Shown: in pieces, positions 23,932-35,474 of the stretch
Layout of the letters: every line of letters begins with the position of its first letter
Position numbering within the stretch: the stretch's first letter is position 1
Source of the DNA: Sulfuriferula sp047300855
GTDB lineage: Bacteria > Pseudomonadota > Gammaproteobacteria > Burkholderiales > Sulfuriferulaceae
Direction of reading: 5' to 3'
Length of the DNA: 64,000 nt
Assembly (NCBI RefSeq): GCF_047300855.1
Contig: NZ_CP170197.1
Span: 1,240,001-1,304,000 of the forward strand
Made by a program: the position numbers and the translations under genes
Notes under the pieces: model-generated
Seen by the model: only the letters and a program-made list of their open reading frames with translations
What the model was told of the DNA's origin: nothing
The model's database searches: none

Positions 23932-24312
23932 TCACCAGCCCGAATACGGCGTGCCGTCGCGGCCGTTGCCGGGTGCGCCGCTGTGCAGGTCATACACGCC
24001 GCCCTGATCCGCATCGGCCGGCGGCACCGTCACCCAGGTGCTGGCGCTATCGGTGACCGGATCGACCGGCAATTTGCGCAGGTATTTCTTGCTGACCAGA
24101 TCGTCCAGACTGTCGGGGTATTTTCCGGTATCGCCGTAATACTTGTCGATGGCGTCGCGCAGCGTGGACAGGTCCTGTCTCAGCACCGCCTCCTTGGTCT
24201 TATCCACGCTGTTGAAATAGCGCGGCGTGGCAATCGACAACAGCAGGGCGATGATCGCCATCACCACCAGCAGTTCGATCAGGGTAAACCCGGAGGATAG
24301 GCGTCTGGTCAT
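23932..24312 (-). CDS. type II secretion-type pseudopilin (GspG-like)
   Basis: 126 residues. A classic prepilin start, GFTLIELLVVMAIIALLLS, with Glu at position +5, followed by DAIDKYYGDTGKYPDSLDDL and VDPVTDSAS. It would be cleaved and N-methylated by prepilin peptidase and packed into a periplasmic pseudopilus. It starts one base into the upstream stop codon (TGATG). Confidence 0.88.
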   Translation of the reverse strand: MTRRLSSGFTLIELLVVMAIIALLLSIATPRYFNSVDKTKEAVLRQDLSTLRDAIDKYYGDTGKYPDSLDDLVSKKYLRKLPVDPVTDSASTWVTVPPADADQGGVYDLHSGAPGNGRDGTPYSGW

Positions 24313-24785
24313 CACCACTCCCGGTACGGCACGCCATTCAGTCCCACGCCTTTGCTCAGCGTGTAGACGTCGTACACGTCATCGCCCTCCTGCGGATCGT
24401 CGGGCGGGCTCTTGTACGAGCGCTTGCCCCAGGTATCGGCAGGCGGGCTGGTGGTGTCCTGGCTGAACGGATCGCGCGGGATGCGGCGCAGGAAATAAAT
24501 TTTGCTGTGCGTGGGGCTTTTGAAGTCTTCCACGCCGTTCACCAGCACCTCCAGCGATTTCGGATAGCCGGATTCGTCCACGCTTTTCTGGATGCGGCCT
24601 TCATCCCACATCTTCTTGTAGGCATCGATGGCGCTGCGGATTTCGCGCAGGTCGTGATGCAATTCCTGCTCCCTGGCGCGCTGTACGACGAGTTCGGTCA
24701 TCGGCAACGCGATGGTGGACAGCAGCCCCACTATGGCCACCGTGACCAGCAGCTCGATCAGCGTGAAGCCGCGGGTGTGCATCAT
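24312..24785 (-). CDS. type II secretion-type pseudopilin (GspG-like)
   Basis: 157 residues with the prepilin signature RGFTLIELLVTVAIVGLL, Glu at +5, and the family segment IRRIPRDPFSQDT variant (LRRIPRDPF). It ends in VGLNGVPYREW, similar to the end of the next protein (DGTPYSGW), so the two probably arose by duplication. Its start overlaps the secretin stop by four bases. Confidence 0.88.
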   Translation of the reverse strand: MMHTRGFTLIELLVTVAIVGLLSTIALPMTELVVQRAREQELHHDLREIRSAIDAYKKMWDEGRIQKSVDESGYPKSLEVLVNGVEDFKSPTHSKIYFLRRIPRDPFSQDTTSPPADTWGKRSYKSPPDDPQEGDDVYDVYTLSKGVGLNGVPYREW

Positions 24786-26854
24786 TGCGGATTGTCCGGA
24801 TCGGGTTCCGGCAACAGCGTAGGGGTCGGCACCAGTGCCGGATCGGGCGCCGAATCGGGCGTCGGCGCTGGAGCAGGCTCCGGAGCCGGGGTTGCGGGTA
24901 CGGGCGCAGGGATGGGGGCCGGCGCGGGTGCCGGTGCGGGTACCGCCCCGCCGGGCAACTCCTGGGGTGCCACAGGCGCTACCGGTACCCCGGGGCGCAG
25001 GGCCGGTAATCCTGCCGGTACCGGCGCCGCAGCCGCGGGCATCTGGTGCAAACTCAGCGGCGCGCCGCCGATATCGGCTTCGGTGCCTGCCGCAAACTCG
25101 CTCACGTTCGCATCCTGCGGGGTCAGGTTGCGGATGATGTGCGGGGTGATCAGCAGGATGATCTCGGTCTTGTTGGCCTCGTTATGATGGGTGGAGAACA
25201 GGTGGCCCAGCATGGGCAGGTCGCCCAGGCCCGGAATCTTGCTGGCGCTGCGCCGATCCTCGTCGCTGATCAGCCCGGCCAGGATCTGCGTTTCGCCGTC
25301 CTTCAGGCGCAGCAGGGTGTCCGCATTGCGGGTGCCGATCTGGTAGGTAAGCGTGCCGCTGTTGCTGCGGATTTCGCGCACGATGTTGGAGACTTCCAGG
25401 CCGACCTTGATGCCCACCTCGTTATCCAGATACACGCGCGGTTCCACATCCAGCTTCAGGCCCACGTCCAGGTAACTCACCGATTCCGACACGCCCACAT
25501 TGGCGGTGCTGGTGGTGGTGATCACCGGCACCTTGTCACCGATATGGATTTTGGCTTTCTGCTTGTTCATCACGCGGATGCGCGGGTTGGCGAGAATCTG
25601 CACGTCGCCGTCCTCTTTCTTCAGGTTCAGCTGCGGATTGGGCGACACCGCGATATTCCCCGCGCCCAGGTTTTTCAGGGTATCGACGGTGAGGATGTTC
25701 TGGGTCTGCGACGGCGCGCTGACCACCGCGGTGCCGCCCTGGAAGGTCTGCGTGGTCTGGTTGGCGATGTTCAGCGCGGTAAACGTGTTGGGGTACTGGA
25801 TGCCCAGATCCATCAAGCGGCTGCGCTTCACTTCCAGCACTTCCACTTCCAGCATCACTTCCGGCTCGGCGCGGTCCTGCGTGGCGATGAGTTTCTCGGC
25901 GAGGCGGATGGCGTCGGGCGTATCGCGCATCACCAGCAGGTTGAGCTTTTCATCGATGAACACATCGCGGGTCTTGACCAGGGTCTTGATCATGTTGAGC
26001 GTCTGTTTCACGTCGGCGTTGCCGAGATAGAATGCGCGCACCATCAGCTCCTGGTATTCGCGCGCCTTGGCCGGCGTATTGGGATAGATCAGCACGGTGT
26101 TGGCGTTGAGCACGCGCATCTGCAACTGGTTGGTCACCATCAGCAGATTGATGACATCCTCGATGCTGGTGTGCTTCACGAAGATGGTCGATTTGAGATC
26201 GGGGCGCACGTCGTGGTCGAACACGAAATTGATTTGCGTGGCGCGCGAAATGACTTCGAAGATGGCCTGCAGGCCGGCGTTGCGGAATTCCAGCGAAATC
26301 GGTTTCTTGAACGCCGCGCCCAGCGCCGGTTCGGCCGCTGTTTGCGTGGCCGCGCGCCGCGCCAGTTCGCGCGCGATCCTGCGCGCCGCTTCCTGGCGCG
26401 GGTCTTCCGCCAGCACGGTGCGCACGAGCGCCTGGGCTTCATCGGTCTTGCCGGCCTTGAGCAGCTGGTCGGCATCGGCCACCATTTGGTCATGGCGGCG
26501 ATCCTGGCGCATGCCCTTGATCGCGTCGCTGGCGTGCTGGTTGCCGGGGTCGTACTGGAACACGTGCCGATAGGTGGCGTCCGCATCCGCATAGTTCTTT
26601 GCGGCGCGTTCGGCATCGCCCTGGTTCAGCAGCTGGCGGATATACAGTTCCTTCTGGCGCAGGTAATAGCTTTTGAATTCGAGGTTGGCGGCATTGGCTT
26701 TCCGGGCCTGTTCCAGCGCGGCCAGGCCGGCTTCCACATTGCCGCTGCGAATCTTGGTCTGGCCCTCGTCGAAGGCGCGCCGGCCCGCCGTACACGCGCC
26801 CAGCAGCAGCACCAGCGCCAGTCCCAAACCGATTGTTCCTATCCTGTTCATCAA
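24782..26854 (-). CDS. gspD: secretin, outer-membrane lipoprotein (GspD/MshL/PilQ type)
   Basis: 690 residues. A lipobox (LLLGACTAGRR) makes it a lipoprotein. Residues about 25-170 contain tetratricopeptide-like helical repeats, unusual for a secretin. N-domains follow, with SLEFRNAGLQAIFEVISRAT typical of the first. The secretin pore domain lies at about 380-590 and ends in NKTEIILLITPHIIRNL. The last 80 residues are Pro/Ala-rich low complexity. It forms the outer-membrane channel of the machine. Its layout is closer to MSHA-pilus MshL than to classical GspD. Confidence 0.92.
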   Translation of the reverse strand: MMNRIGTIGLGLALVLLLGACTAGRRAFDEGQTKIRSGNVEAGLAALEQARKANAANLEFKSYYLRQKELYIRQLLNQGDAERAAKNYADADATYRHVFQYDPGNQHASDAIKGMRQDRRHDQMVADADQLLKAGKTDEAQALVRTVLAEDPRQEAARRIARELARRAATQTAAEPALGAAFKKPISLEFRNAGLQAIFEVISRATQINFVFDHDVRPDLKSTIFVKHTSIEDVINLLMVTNQLQMRVLNANTVLIYPNTPAKAREYQELMVRAFYLGNADVKQTLNMIKTLVKTRDVFIDEKLNLLVMRDTPDAIRLAEKLIATQDRAEPEVMLEVEVLEVKRSRLMDLGIQYPNTFTALNIANQTTQTFQGGTAVVSAPSQTQNILTVDTLKNLGAGNIAVSPNPQLNLKKEDGDVQILANPRIRVMNKQKAKIHIGDKVPVITTTSTANVGVSESVSYLDVGLKLDVEPRVYLDNEVGIKVGLEVSNIVREIRSNSGTLTYQIGTRNADTLLRLKDGETQILAGLISDEDRRSASKIPGLGDLPMLGHLFSTHHNEANKTEIILLITPHIIRNLTPQDANVSEFAAGTEADIGGAPLSLHQMPAAAAPVPAGLPALRPGVPVAPVAPQELPGGAVPAPAPAPAPIPAPVPATPAPEPAPAPTPDSAPDPALVPTPTLLPEPDPDNPQ

Positions 26855-27372
26855 TTCACGTTTCCTATGGCGAGCGACTGTTGCTGGTTGAGCGGTAAAT
26901 AAGTGAACACCACGCGCTGCGGCGCGACACTGTCGACGCGATAGGTGCCGTCCAGGGTAGCGCCGGGCTGCACGGCGTAATTCTGGTCCTGGCGGGTGAG
27001 GAAGACGGTCAGCTTGCCGTCCTCCAGCAGCTGGCCCAGATACGTGAACGGCAGCGGCGGCGGCGCGGGGGGAGGCGGCGGCACGGCGGGCAAAGCGGGC
27101 GGCGGCGGAGGCGGTACATACCAGGATTGCACCTGGAATGCGTCCTTGATTTCAGCCCGCCTGGCGGCGCCGCTGCGGTGCAGCTTATCCAGCGCCAGGT
27201 GCACGCCGTCGCGCGCGTCCGTGGTGCGCGCGGTGTTGTGTTTAAGCGGCGCCACCACTGCGGGCGCCGCCGGGTCCTGCGTCTGTTCGTGCTCCCACGC
27301 CACGGCGATCAGCGTCGCCGCCAGCGCGGTGCCCAGCAGGATCTGGCGTGTGCGTGGCGTCAGCGCCATCAC
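26851..27372 (-). CDS. PilP/GspC/MshK-like inner-membrane protein
   Basis: 173 residues. One N-terminal membrane segment (RQILLGTALAATLIAVAW), then a periplasmic linker with a poly-proline block of about 25 residues (SWYVPPPPPP and on), then a small beta domain (FTYLGQLLEDGKLTVFLT) like the HR domain of PilP/GspC. This would link the secretin to the inner-membrane platform. The frame overlaps both neighbours by four bases. Confidence 0.8.
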   Translation of the reverse strand: MMALTPRTRQILLGTALAATLIAVAWEHEQTQDPAAPAVVAPLKHNTARTTDARDGVHLALDKLHRSGAARRAEIKDAFQVQSWYVPPPPPPALPAVPPPPPAPPPLPFTYLGQLLEDGKLTVFLTRQDQNYAVQPGATLDGTYRVDSVAPQRVVFTYLPLNQQQSLAIGNVN

Positions 27373-27926
27373 GGCACCCGCGCGCGATCCGCGCGGAGGA
27401 ACAGGGTCAGCTTGATATGCGCCTCCAGTTGCGCGGCGCCGATGGTTTCGCGCTTGAAGCTGATGTCGTCCAGCGCCGCCACCGGCACCTGGGTCAGGGT
27501 CTGCGCGACAAAGCGGCGGATCTGCGCATAACTGCCCTTGACCGGCAGGGTGATCTGGTAGCGCGTCAGCTTGCCGGTGCGGTCCGGCGTCATGCGGTAT
27601 TCGCCCTGTGTCAGCACCAGGTCTTGCGCAGCCGCGGCGGCAAATAGCTTATCCAGCCACGGCGTCGCCTCCGCACCTTCAAAAAAGCCGTAGAAACGGC
27701 TCAGGTCGTCCTGACTGCCGGTGGCCGGAATGCCGCTGCGCGCGGCCTGTTCGATGCGGGTTTTGAGGGACAGGTTGGCGCGTTGCAGTTCGGCCAGCTG
27801 CGCGGTCCGGGGCTGCACCATGGATAGCGTCATGCCCGCCGCCAGCAGGAGCAGAAGGAGGCCCGCAACACCCGGCCAGCCCAGGCTGTCGTACAGGCGG
27901 CGCAGCGCGGCGGACAACGCGTTCAT
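27369..27926 (-). CDS. PilO/GspM/MshJ-like inner-membrane protein
   Basis: 185 residues. Short cytoplasmic N-terminus, one membrane helix (GVAGLLLLLLAAGMTLSM), a coiled coil, and a C-terminal ferredoxin-like domain (LPVKGSYAQIRRFVAQTLTQ). This is the pattern of PilO/GspM proteins, which form part of the inner-membrane ring. The start ATG overlaps the stop of the PilN-like gene (ATGA). Confidence 0.82.
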   Translation of the reverse strand: MNALSAALRRLYDSLGWPGVAGLLLLLLAAGMTLSMVQPRTAQLAELQRANLSLKTRIEQAARSGIPATGSQDDLSRFYGFFEGAEATPWLDKLFAAAAAQDLVLTQGEYRMTPDRTGKLTRYQITLPVKGSYAQIRRFVAQTLTQVPVAALDDISFKRETIGAAQLEAHIKLTLFLRADRARVP

Positions 27927-28456
27927 GGTTGCACCGCCCAGTGCGCGGCCAGGCTGAAGCGCACCGGCTGTTCGGCATCCTGGGTGCGTACTTCGTGGCT
28001 GGTCAGGTAGACGTGGTCCAGCACGCGGCCCTGTTCCAGGCGCGTGATATAGGCCAGCAGGGTGGTCAGGTTTTTCGCCTCGCCGCCGATGCGCACGCTT
28101 TGTTTGGCGGCATCGGGCTGGATCGACAACAGCGCAATGTCCTGGTCGCGCGTCGCTTCCAGGGTCTGGAACAGCGCGTCCCAGGGCAGCGCCAGCTGTT
28201 GCAGGATCGCGTTGGCCTGGCGGATCTGCTGCTGCAAGGCCTCGGCGTCGAGCGGCGGCGCGGCTACTTTGATTTTGCTGTGGCGCGCCATGACTTGCTG
28301 GCGCGCTGTGGCCAGGTCGATCTGGCCGCTGAGCGCGCGTTCGCTGTTCACCACCTGAACCAGCCACGCCGCGCCGATCACCAGCAACACGACGCCCAGC
28401 CACGCCCATGGCCGCGGCGTGCGTTTGAAATCCAGCGCCAGTGCGGGCAAACCCAT
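27923..28456 (-). CDS. PilN/GspL-C-like inner-membrane protein
   Basis: 177 residues from MGLPALALDFKRTPRPWAW. A cytoplasmic stub with a basic conserved segment that would bind the PilM-like protein, a membrane helix (WLGVVLLVIGAAWLVQVV), then a coiled coil and a ferredoxin-like fold. It pairs with the PilO-like protein. It starts one base after the upstream stop. Confidence 0.8.
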   Translation of the reverse strand: MGLPALALDFKRTPRPWAWLGVVLLVIGAAWLVQVVNSERALSGQIDLATARQQVMARHSKIKVAAPPLDAEALQQQIRQANAILQQLALPWDALFQTLEATRDQDIALLSIQPDAAKQSVRIGGEAKNLTTLLAYITRLEQGRVLDHVYLTSHEVRTQDAEQPVRFSLAAHWAVQP

Positions 28457-28457
28457 G

Positions 28458-29265
28458 TCAGGCCCCCAGCGCCATCGCATACGGCGCGTCCACGCTGGCG
28501 GAGAAGCCCGGGTGCAACGATGGCGGCAGCCATTGAACTGCCCATTGGTCTGCGCCATCCAGCGTTACCGGTTGCGTTTCCGGCGCGGAAATCACCAGCT
28601 TGCGCGGCATCGTGTCCACGCCGTGCAGGTGCCAGGCGCGCTCCAGCAGGCCGGGCAGTTGCGTCGGCCACGGCGCGTCGCCGAGCGCATGGCTGCTGAG
28701 CGCCTGCCAGCGTCCATCGAGGATGAGCAGCAGCAGCACTTTGTGCGGTTCCACTTGCACGAACCACAGATCCTTGTCCTTGAGCGCGCGCCGTGCGCGG
28801 TTGAATGCCGGCATCAGGTGCGGGACGACCGAGCGCAGTGGCGCCGGCGCCACGGCCGCCTCCAGCTGCGTCAGCAAGGCCTGGTCGACGGCGCTGGCGA
28901 ACCACGCCGCGCCGCGCTGCGGGGTGCTGATTGAATAAGCCCATTGCGCCGCGCTGTCTCCGTACACCTGGGCAAAGCTCGCGCGCACATATGCGGCACG
29001 CTCGTCGGCGCTGGTGATCTGCGCGCTCCACGGGATCAGCTGGTAGCGCACGAAGTGGTTGGACAGCACCGCGTTCACCGCCAGCCCCTGCCACTGCGCA
29101 TCGGTCTGCAGGGTGTGGGCGAGCGTGTCCAGCGCGGCCTGCCAGCCGCCTGCGGCGTGCTCGCCGGGCACCGTGATGAGGCTTTTTGCGACCACTTGCG
29201 GGCGCAGCCGGCCGTGCGTGCGTACCAGCACGATGCGCTGCGGGGCGATGGCCAGCGCCAGCCGG

Positions 29266-29285
<20 letters not shown>
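28458..29285 (-). CDS. PilM/MshI/GspL-like actin-fold protein
   Basis: 275 residues from a GTG at 29285, which overlaps the end of the ATPase gene by about 20 bases. The frame is open further upstream, but that part lies wholly inside the ATPase gene. The domain pattern (LALAIAPQRIVLVRTHG at the start, VQVEPHKVLLLLILDGRWQAL later) fits the actin-like PilM/MshI group. It connects the ATPase to the PilN/O ring in the cytoplasm. Confidence 0.75.
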
Positions 29286-30983
<1,698 letters not shown>

Positions 30984-30987
<4 letters not shown>

Positions 30988-32171
30988 TGGATGCTCCCGG
31001 CCAGGTCGAAGATCGGCATGTACATCAACACCACGATGCCGCCGATGATCACGCCGATCACCGCCATCAGGATCGGCTCGAACAGGCGCGTGAACCAGTC
31101 CACCCAGCGCGCCATTTCTTCATCGTAAAAACCGGCGATGCGCTCCATCATTTCGCCCATGCGCCCGGTGCGCTCGCCTACGCGCAGCATGCGCAGGCTG
31201 ACCGGCGTGGTGAGATGGTGCGCTTCCATGGCCTGCGAGGTCGGCTTGCCCTCGCGGATGTCGGTGGTGGCGCGCTGCAGCAGGCCGCGCAGCGTCGGGT
31301 GCAGCAGGCCTTCCACCATCTGCAGCGCGGTGACGACCGGGATGCCGCCGTTCAGCAGCATGCCCACGGTGCGATAAAAGCGCGCCAGTTGGTACACGCG
31401 CATGCGTTCGCCCAGCGCCGGGATGCGCCACAGCTTCAGTCCCACCCAGCGCCGCGTGGCGGGCAGACGCGCCAGATAAATGCCCAGCCCCAGCATGCCC
31501 AGCACGGCCATGCCGATTTGCGGCGCGTGGCCTTCCATGAATACGCCCCACTGGATCAACAGCCGTGACATCAGGGGGATGTGGCCGCCCATATCGTCGA
31601 AGATGCGGCTGAATTTGGGTACCACATAGCCCATCAGGAACAGCGTCACCAGGCCGCCGACACTGACCAGCATGACCGGGTAGATCAGCGCCGACACCAG
31701 CTTCTTTTTGACGATGTCGAGCTGGGTCTGGTAGGCGATGTAGCGCGCCAGCGCTTCCGACAGGTTGCCGGTGCGCTCGGCGGCGCGCACCGAGGCGATG
31801 TAGAGCGCCGGGAACGACAGCGGAAATTGTTCCAGCGCCTGCGACAGGGTGCGGCCTTCGTACAGCAGCGCAATCACCTGGCCGATCGCGCGCTTCACTT
31901 CCGGACGGTGTTCCTTTTCTGCGAGGGTCTCGACCGCCTCGACCAGGGGCAGGCCGGCATCGAGCAGGGCGAGCAGTTCCTGGCTGAACAGCACCAGCGG
32001 AAAGCGCGCGTGGCGGGGCGAGAACAGCGCCAGACTGGTGTGCGCGGCCACGGTGAGTACGGTATAGCCTTGCAGTTCGGCCTGGCGGGTGGCGTCGACC
32101 GGATTGGCGGCATCGAAGGACAAGGCCGTCAGGCCTTCACCGGCGCGCATGGCTTTTACGCTGAAACGCAT
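30984..32171 (-). CDS. gspF: inner-membrane platform protein GspF/MshG
   Basis: 395 residues. Two repeated cytoplasmic GspF domains with the family motifs FSQELLALLDAGLPLVEAVE (first) and FYRTVGMLLNGGIPVVTALQ (second), each followed by hydrophobic segments, about three membrane helices in all. It anchors the ATPase and pseudopilins in the inner membrane. The gene follows gspG in the same operon. Confidence 0.96.
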
Positions 32172-32177
32172 GCCGGG

Positions 32178-32606
32178 TTACCAGTTGGTGAGGTCGGCGT
32201 TTTCGCCGGTGCCGCCGGCCTGGCCATCCTTGCCCAGCGACAGCAGATCGTAGTCGCCGTGCTCGCCGGGGTTTTTGTACAGATAGGGCCGCCCCCACGG
32301 GTCGGGGGGCACGGCTTTGGCCAGGTAGGGGCCATCCCATTTCAGTTCGTTGGCGGGTTTGGTCACCAGCGCGGCCAAGCCTTGTTCGGTGGTGGGGTAG
32401 TGGCCGGTGTCGAGGCGGTATTGATCCAGCGCCTTGCCGAGTGAATCGATCTGATCCTTGGTGGCCTTGACTTCCGATTTGCCGATCTGCGCGAAATACT
32501 TGGGGGCGACATAGCCCACCAGCAATCCGATAATGACCATGACGACCAGCAATTCCAGCAGCGTGAAGCCGCGCTGCGCGGGCTGGGTTTGTTTGACTTG
32601 CGACAT
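32178..32606 (-). CDS. gspG: major pseudopilin GspG
   Basis: 142 residues from the ATG at 32606, which follows AAAGGA. A prepilin signal (QRGFTLLELLVVMVIIGLLV, Glu at +5) and all GspG signatures are present: DQYRLDTGHYPTTEQGLAAL, DPWGRPYLYKNPGEHG, and the calcium-loop end DYDLLSLGKDG. It forms the core of the periplasmic pseudopilus. It is the first gene of the operon; the promoter should lie in 32607-32758. Confidence 0.97.
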   Translation of the reverse strand: MSQVKQTQPAQRGFTLLELLVVMVIIGLLVGYVAPKYFAQIGKSEVKATKDQIDSLGKALDQYRLDTGHYPTTEQGLAALVTKPANELKWDGPYLAKAVPPDPWGRPYLYKNPGEHGDYDLLSLGKDGQAGGTGENADLTNW

Positions 32607-32758
32607 CCAGCGTCCTTTGATTGACAGGGCTAACAGTTGAGACGGCTTATGCTGGCTGTCAATTGTGACGCTAGTATTACCGTCGTGATTTTTATGAAGT
32701 CTCGCTATCGGACCAGTCAGACGTAAGGCGCTTGTAACCCGCAATCCATGGCGACATA

Positions 32759-33562
32759 TCATCCCGCACACCACGGAAGCCGAATTGCCTGCAAAACCTC
32801 GCCAGTGGTCAGATCTTGAGCGAACGCCACCAGGCCCATCTTTGCCGCGACCCATTCCGGGTTAAGTTGCACGATTTGTTGCCACGTGACGCGCCCATCG
32901 CGATCCATCGATAGCGGGCCATACCATTCGCGTACCACGTTGTCGTGATGTAACTGCCGGCCCTGATTTTCTCCGGCCTTGATTTTGGATTGCAGATCGT
33001 TTTCATATAGGGCGACATAGAGTGCCGCCCCGCTGCGTGCTCTGGCATTCGCAGTGACCTGCAATTCATTCGGACCGGATGGAGATAGCGTTAACGTGAT
33101 CCATGCATATGCCGGTTGTCTGTTGATTTCGCCGACGGCACGTGAAAATGAATCGCTTCCCCACGCACGAAAATCCTTGCCGTTCAGCATTACCTGTGGG
33201 GTATAGACGATAGCCGAGTGATTCAGCCGGACCATTTCCCTTTGCCGGGTTGAAAATTTCGATTGCGCAAAGCGATCCTTCCACCCTATGTAGTCCCAAT
33301 AGTCCACATGCAATGCGAGCGGAATAACACGCTCGCTGCTTGAGTGATCGGCTGTCAGGCCGCTTAGCCAGCGATCTGCCGGCGGGCAGCTGCTACATCC
33401 TTCCGAGGTATACAGCTCTACCAAAGGGATGCGCCAGGAACCGCTGGAAATCGAGCACTGCGCGGCGGAAAGTTGGCCGGAAAAGCAAAAAAGCGTTACC
33501 AGTACGCAGAAGCGCTGTGCAAAAAATATTGTTTGCCGAATGTGTATTGCCGCTAGCGTCAT
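32759..33562 (-). CDS. DUF1223 secreted protein
   Basis: 267 residues with a signal peptide (FCVLVTLFCFSGQLSAAQC). The mature start VELYTSEGCSSCPPADRWL is the hallmark of DUF1223, a thioredoxin-like family with a CxxC-type Cys pair. The ATG at 33562 (MTLAAIH) precedes the signal directly. The function is not known. It is divergent from the metallopeptidase gene. Confidence 0.9.
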   Translation of the reverse strand: MTLAAIHIRQTIFFAQRFCVLVTLFCFSGQLSAAQCSISSGSWRIPLVELYTSEGCSSCPPADRWLSGLTADHSSSERVIPLALHVDYWDYIGWKDRFAQSKFSTRQREMVRLNHSAIVYTPQVMLNGKDFRAWGSDSFSRAVGEINRQPAYAWITLTLSPSGPNELQVTANARARSGAALYVALYENDLQSKIKAGENQGRQLHHDNVVREWYGPLSMDRDGRVTWQQIVQLNPEWVAAKMGLVAFAQDLTTGEVLQAIRLPWCAG

Positions 33563-33817
33563 GGGTAGGCTCCGGGATTCCACGTGTAGAAATGCAATGG
33601 GTAAAACTTTTCCAGGGTTCACCACCTGCTTCCTTGCCGGGTATTTGATTGAGTAGAGTTGGCGGCAGATTTCTTACAAGAAACAAGCTGCGAGAATGAA
33701 TGAACGTGGAAAAATATTCCGGATAGATTGGGCGCAGAAATCCGGCTGGCAAGAAAACGATTCGGCATCGGTAATGATATGCTGCCGTACCCGGACATGA
33801 TTATTGGAATAACGACC

Positions 33818-34690
33818 ATGCGTCTTGATGATGAGCGCGAAAGCGAAAATATTGAGGATCGCCGCGGCGAGGGTGCCGGAGGTGGTTTCAGGATTGGCGG
33901 GGGCGGGTTAGGAATCGGTGGTATTTTGCTGGTGCTGGTGGTGAGCTATTTCACTGGATTCAGCCCATCCACGCTGCTTGGTCTGGTGCCTGACAACAGT
34001 CAATCGACCACGCAATCAGTAGCGTCGCACAAGCCTGCTGCCAATGATGAAATGGCCACCTTCGTCTCGAAGGTGCTCGCCGACACCGAAGACACCTGGC
34101 AACAAATTTTTCGCGAGTCAGGGCGTGAATATCACGACCCGAAACTGGTGCTATTTACCGGGTCAACACCCACTGCGTGCGGTACCGGCAGCGCTGCCAT
34201 GGGTCCGTTTTACTGTGCGCTCGATCAGAAAGTTTATATCGATCTGGCGTTCTATCAAGACCTGAAGGATCGCTTCCAAGCGCCGGGAGATTTTGCCGAG
34301 GCCTACGTCATTGCCCATGAGGTCGGCCACCACGTGCAGAATCTGCTCGGCATCTCCGGCAAGGTTCATGCGGCGCAGGAACACGCAGCCAGCGAAGCAC
34401 AGGCGAATGCACTCTCAGTACGGCTGGAATTACAGGCGGATTGTTTTGCGGGGGTATGGGGAAATCATGCGGATAAAATGCGGCACATTATCGAACCGGG
34501 AGAAATCCAGGAGGCGCTCACTGCAGCCTCCGCCATTGGCGACGACAGGTTGCAGCAACAGTCCCGTGGCTACATTACTCCAGAAACCTTTACCCACGGC
34601 ACCTCTGAACAACGTGTGAAATGGTTCACGCGCGGTATCGAAACGGGCGATCCGAAGCAGTGCAATACATTCGGGAAGCAGAGTTTATAA
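33818..34690 (+). CDS. neutral zinc metallopeptidase (YpfJ family)
   Basis: 290 residues. N-terminal acidic cytoplasmic segment, a glycine-rich stretch leading into a membrane helix (GIGGILLVLVVSYFTGF), then the peptidase domain with VIAHEVGHHVQNLLG, the HExxH-type zinc motif (H-E-V-G-H-H), and a downstream ELQADCFAGVWGN that supplies the third ligand. This matches the putative_zinc metallopeptidase family PF04228. The ATG at 33818 begins the family's usual MRLDDERES. Confidence 0.92.
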   Translation: MRLDDERESENIEDRRGEGAGGGFRIGGGGLGIGGILLVLVVSYFTGFSPSTLLGLVPDNSQSTTQSVASHKPAANDEMATFVSKVLADTEDTWQQIFRESGREYHDPKLVLFTGSTPTACGTGSAAMGPFYCALDQKVYIDLAFYQDLKDRFQAPGDFAEAYVIAHEVGHHVQNLLGISGKVHAAQEHAASEAQANALSVRLELQADCFAGVWGNHADKMRHIIEPGEIQEALTAASAIGDDRLQQQSRGYITPETFTHGTSEQRVKWFTRGIETGDPKQCNTFGKQSL

Positions 34691-34924
34691 GCGTGGGAGG
34701 TTTTCTATTCGAGGCGAATGGGGCACATACTTTCTGAATTCCGCGGCAATATGCAGAATGCGGGGCTTCACCCGTTTTCACAGCCATATGGCCAAGCTGT
34801 ATGACTTTGGAAAGGCCGTTACCAGCAACCGCTAAGCACGGTGGGCAGCGGAAACAGCCAGGGTTAGATCGAGATGTTTCGCCGAAAGGAAAAGATTCGG
34901 CAGATTACGCGCAATGAATTAAGT
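34691..34924. other. non-coding gap
   Basis: About 230 bases between the peptidase stop and a terminator. Nothing distinct seen. Confidence 0.4.
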
Positions 34925-34955
34925 AATGGCGTGGAAAATCCCACGCCATTTTTTG
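34925..34955. terminator. terminator between metallopeptidase and integron tail
   Basis: AATGGCGTGG pairs with CCACGCCATT around a six-base loop and is followed by TTTT on the plus strand. It can serve the metallopeptidase gene. Confidence 0.75.
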
Positions 34956-34993
34956 CACCGCTGATTCGTTGGAAATGAATTTTTCTGTAACGT

Positions 34994-35054
34994 CAACGCA
35001 AGCCTGATGGTCACTGCGCTTTTGCGGCGTCCCGCTCGAATGCAGGGTGGGCGT
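34994..35054 (-). repeat. degenerate attC site of cassette 3 (tentative)
   Basis: On the minus strand the region after the GFA gene starts with GCCCACCC and ends with GTTGACG, close to but not matching the GTTRRRY/RYYYAAC consensus. The inside is imperfectly palindromic. It would be the last attC of the array; the poor match may mean an eroded site or chance. Confidence 0.35.
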
Positions 35055-35061
35055 CGGGTGC

Positions 35062-35409
35062 TCAAAGGCTGCGCCCATCAAAATGCCCCACCTGGATAGG
35101 TGACAAGTCGACACCATCCAGGCAACGGGCGTTAATAGCAACCATGTAGTTACCAGAAGGCGCTATACCTTCACTATATGGCGCACACCCGCACTTTGGG
35201 CAGTAGCGATGTTTAATGGTGTGCTTGTTGAATGTGTATGTGCCCATGTCGCCCTCGGGACTGAGCAAACGAAAATTCTCGCGGGAAATAAACCAGTGAA
35301 GCGAACCACGCTTGCTACAAATTGAGCAATTGCACTCCATAATTTTCTCTAGATTTCCTTCGGCTTCGAACGCGACCTGCCCACAGTGGCAGCTACCTTT
35401 GTATATCAT
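35062..35409 (-). CDS. integron cassette 3: GFA-family zinc protein
   Basis: 115 residues. The glutathione-dependent formaldehyde-activating (GFA/CENP-V) fold is shown by its Cys pattern: CHCGQVAFEAEG, CNCSICSKRG, and HRYCPKCGCAPYSEG. It binds structural and catalytic zinc. The name of the family overstates what is known of its activity. The ATG at 35409 has AAAGGAG upstream, fitting a cassette that carries its own ribosome site. The gene lies between attC2 and the degenerate attC3. Confidence 0.9.
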   Translation of the reverse strand: MIYKGSCHCGQVAFEAEGNLEKIMECNCSICSKRGSLHWFISRENFRLLSPEGDMGTYTFNKHTIKHRYCPKCGCAPYSEGIAPSGNYMVAINARCLDGVDLSPIQVGHFDGRSL

Positions 35410-35474
35410 TGGATCGCTCCTTTCGATGATTTTGTTTCAGGCCCTTGGTATTCCAGTGGCCCCGATTGTCTGAC

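Noticed and set aside
25046..26902. Long plus-strand open frame (618 codons) opposite the secretin
   Set aside because: Same reason: the composition is that of a shadow frame, and the minus strand has all the secretin motifs.
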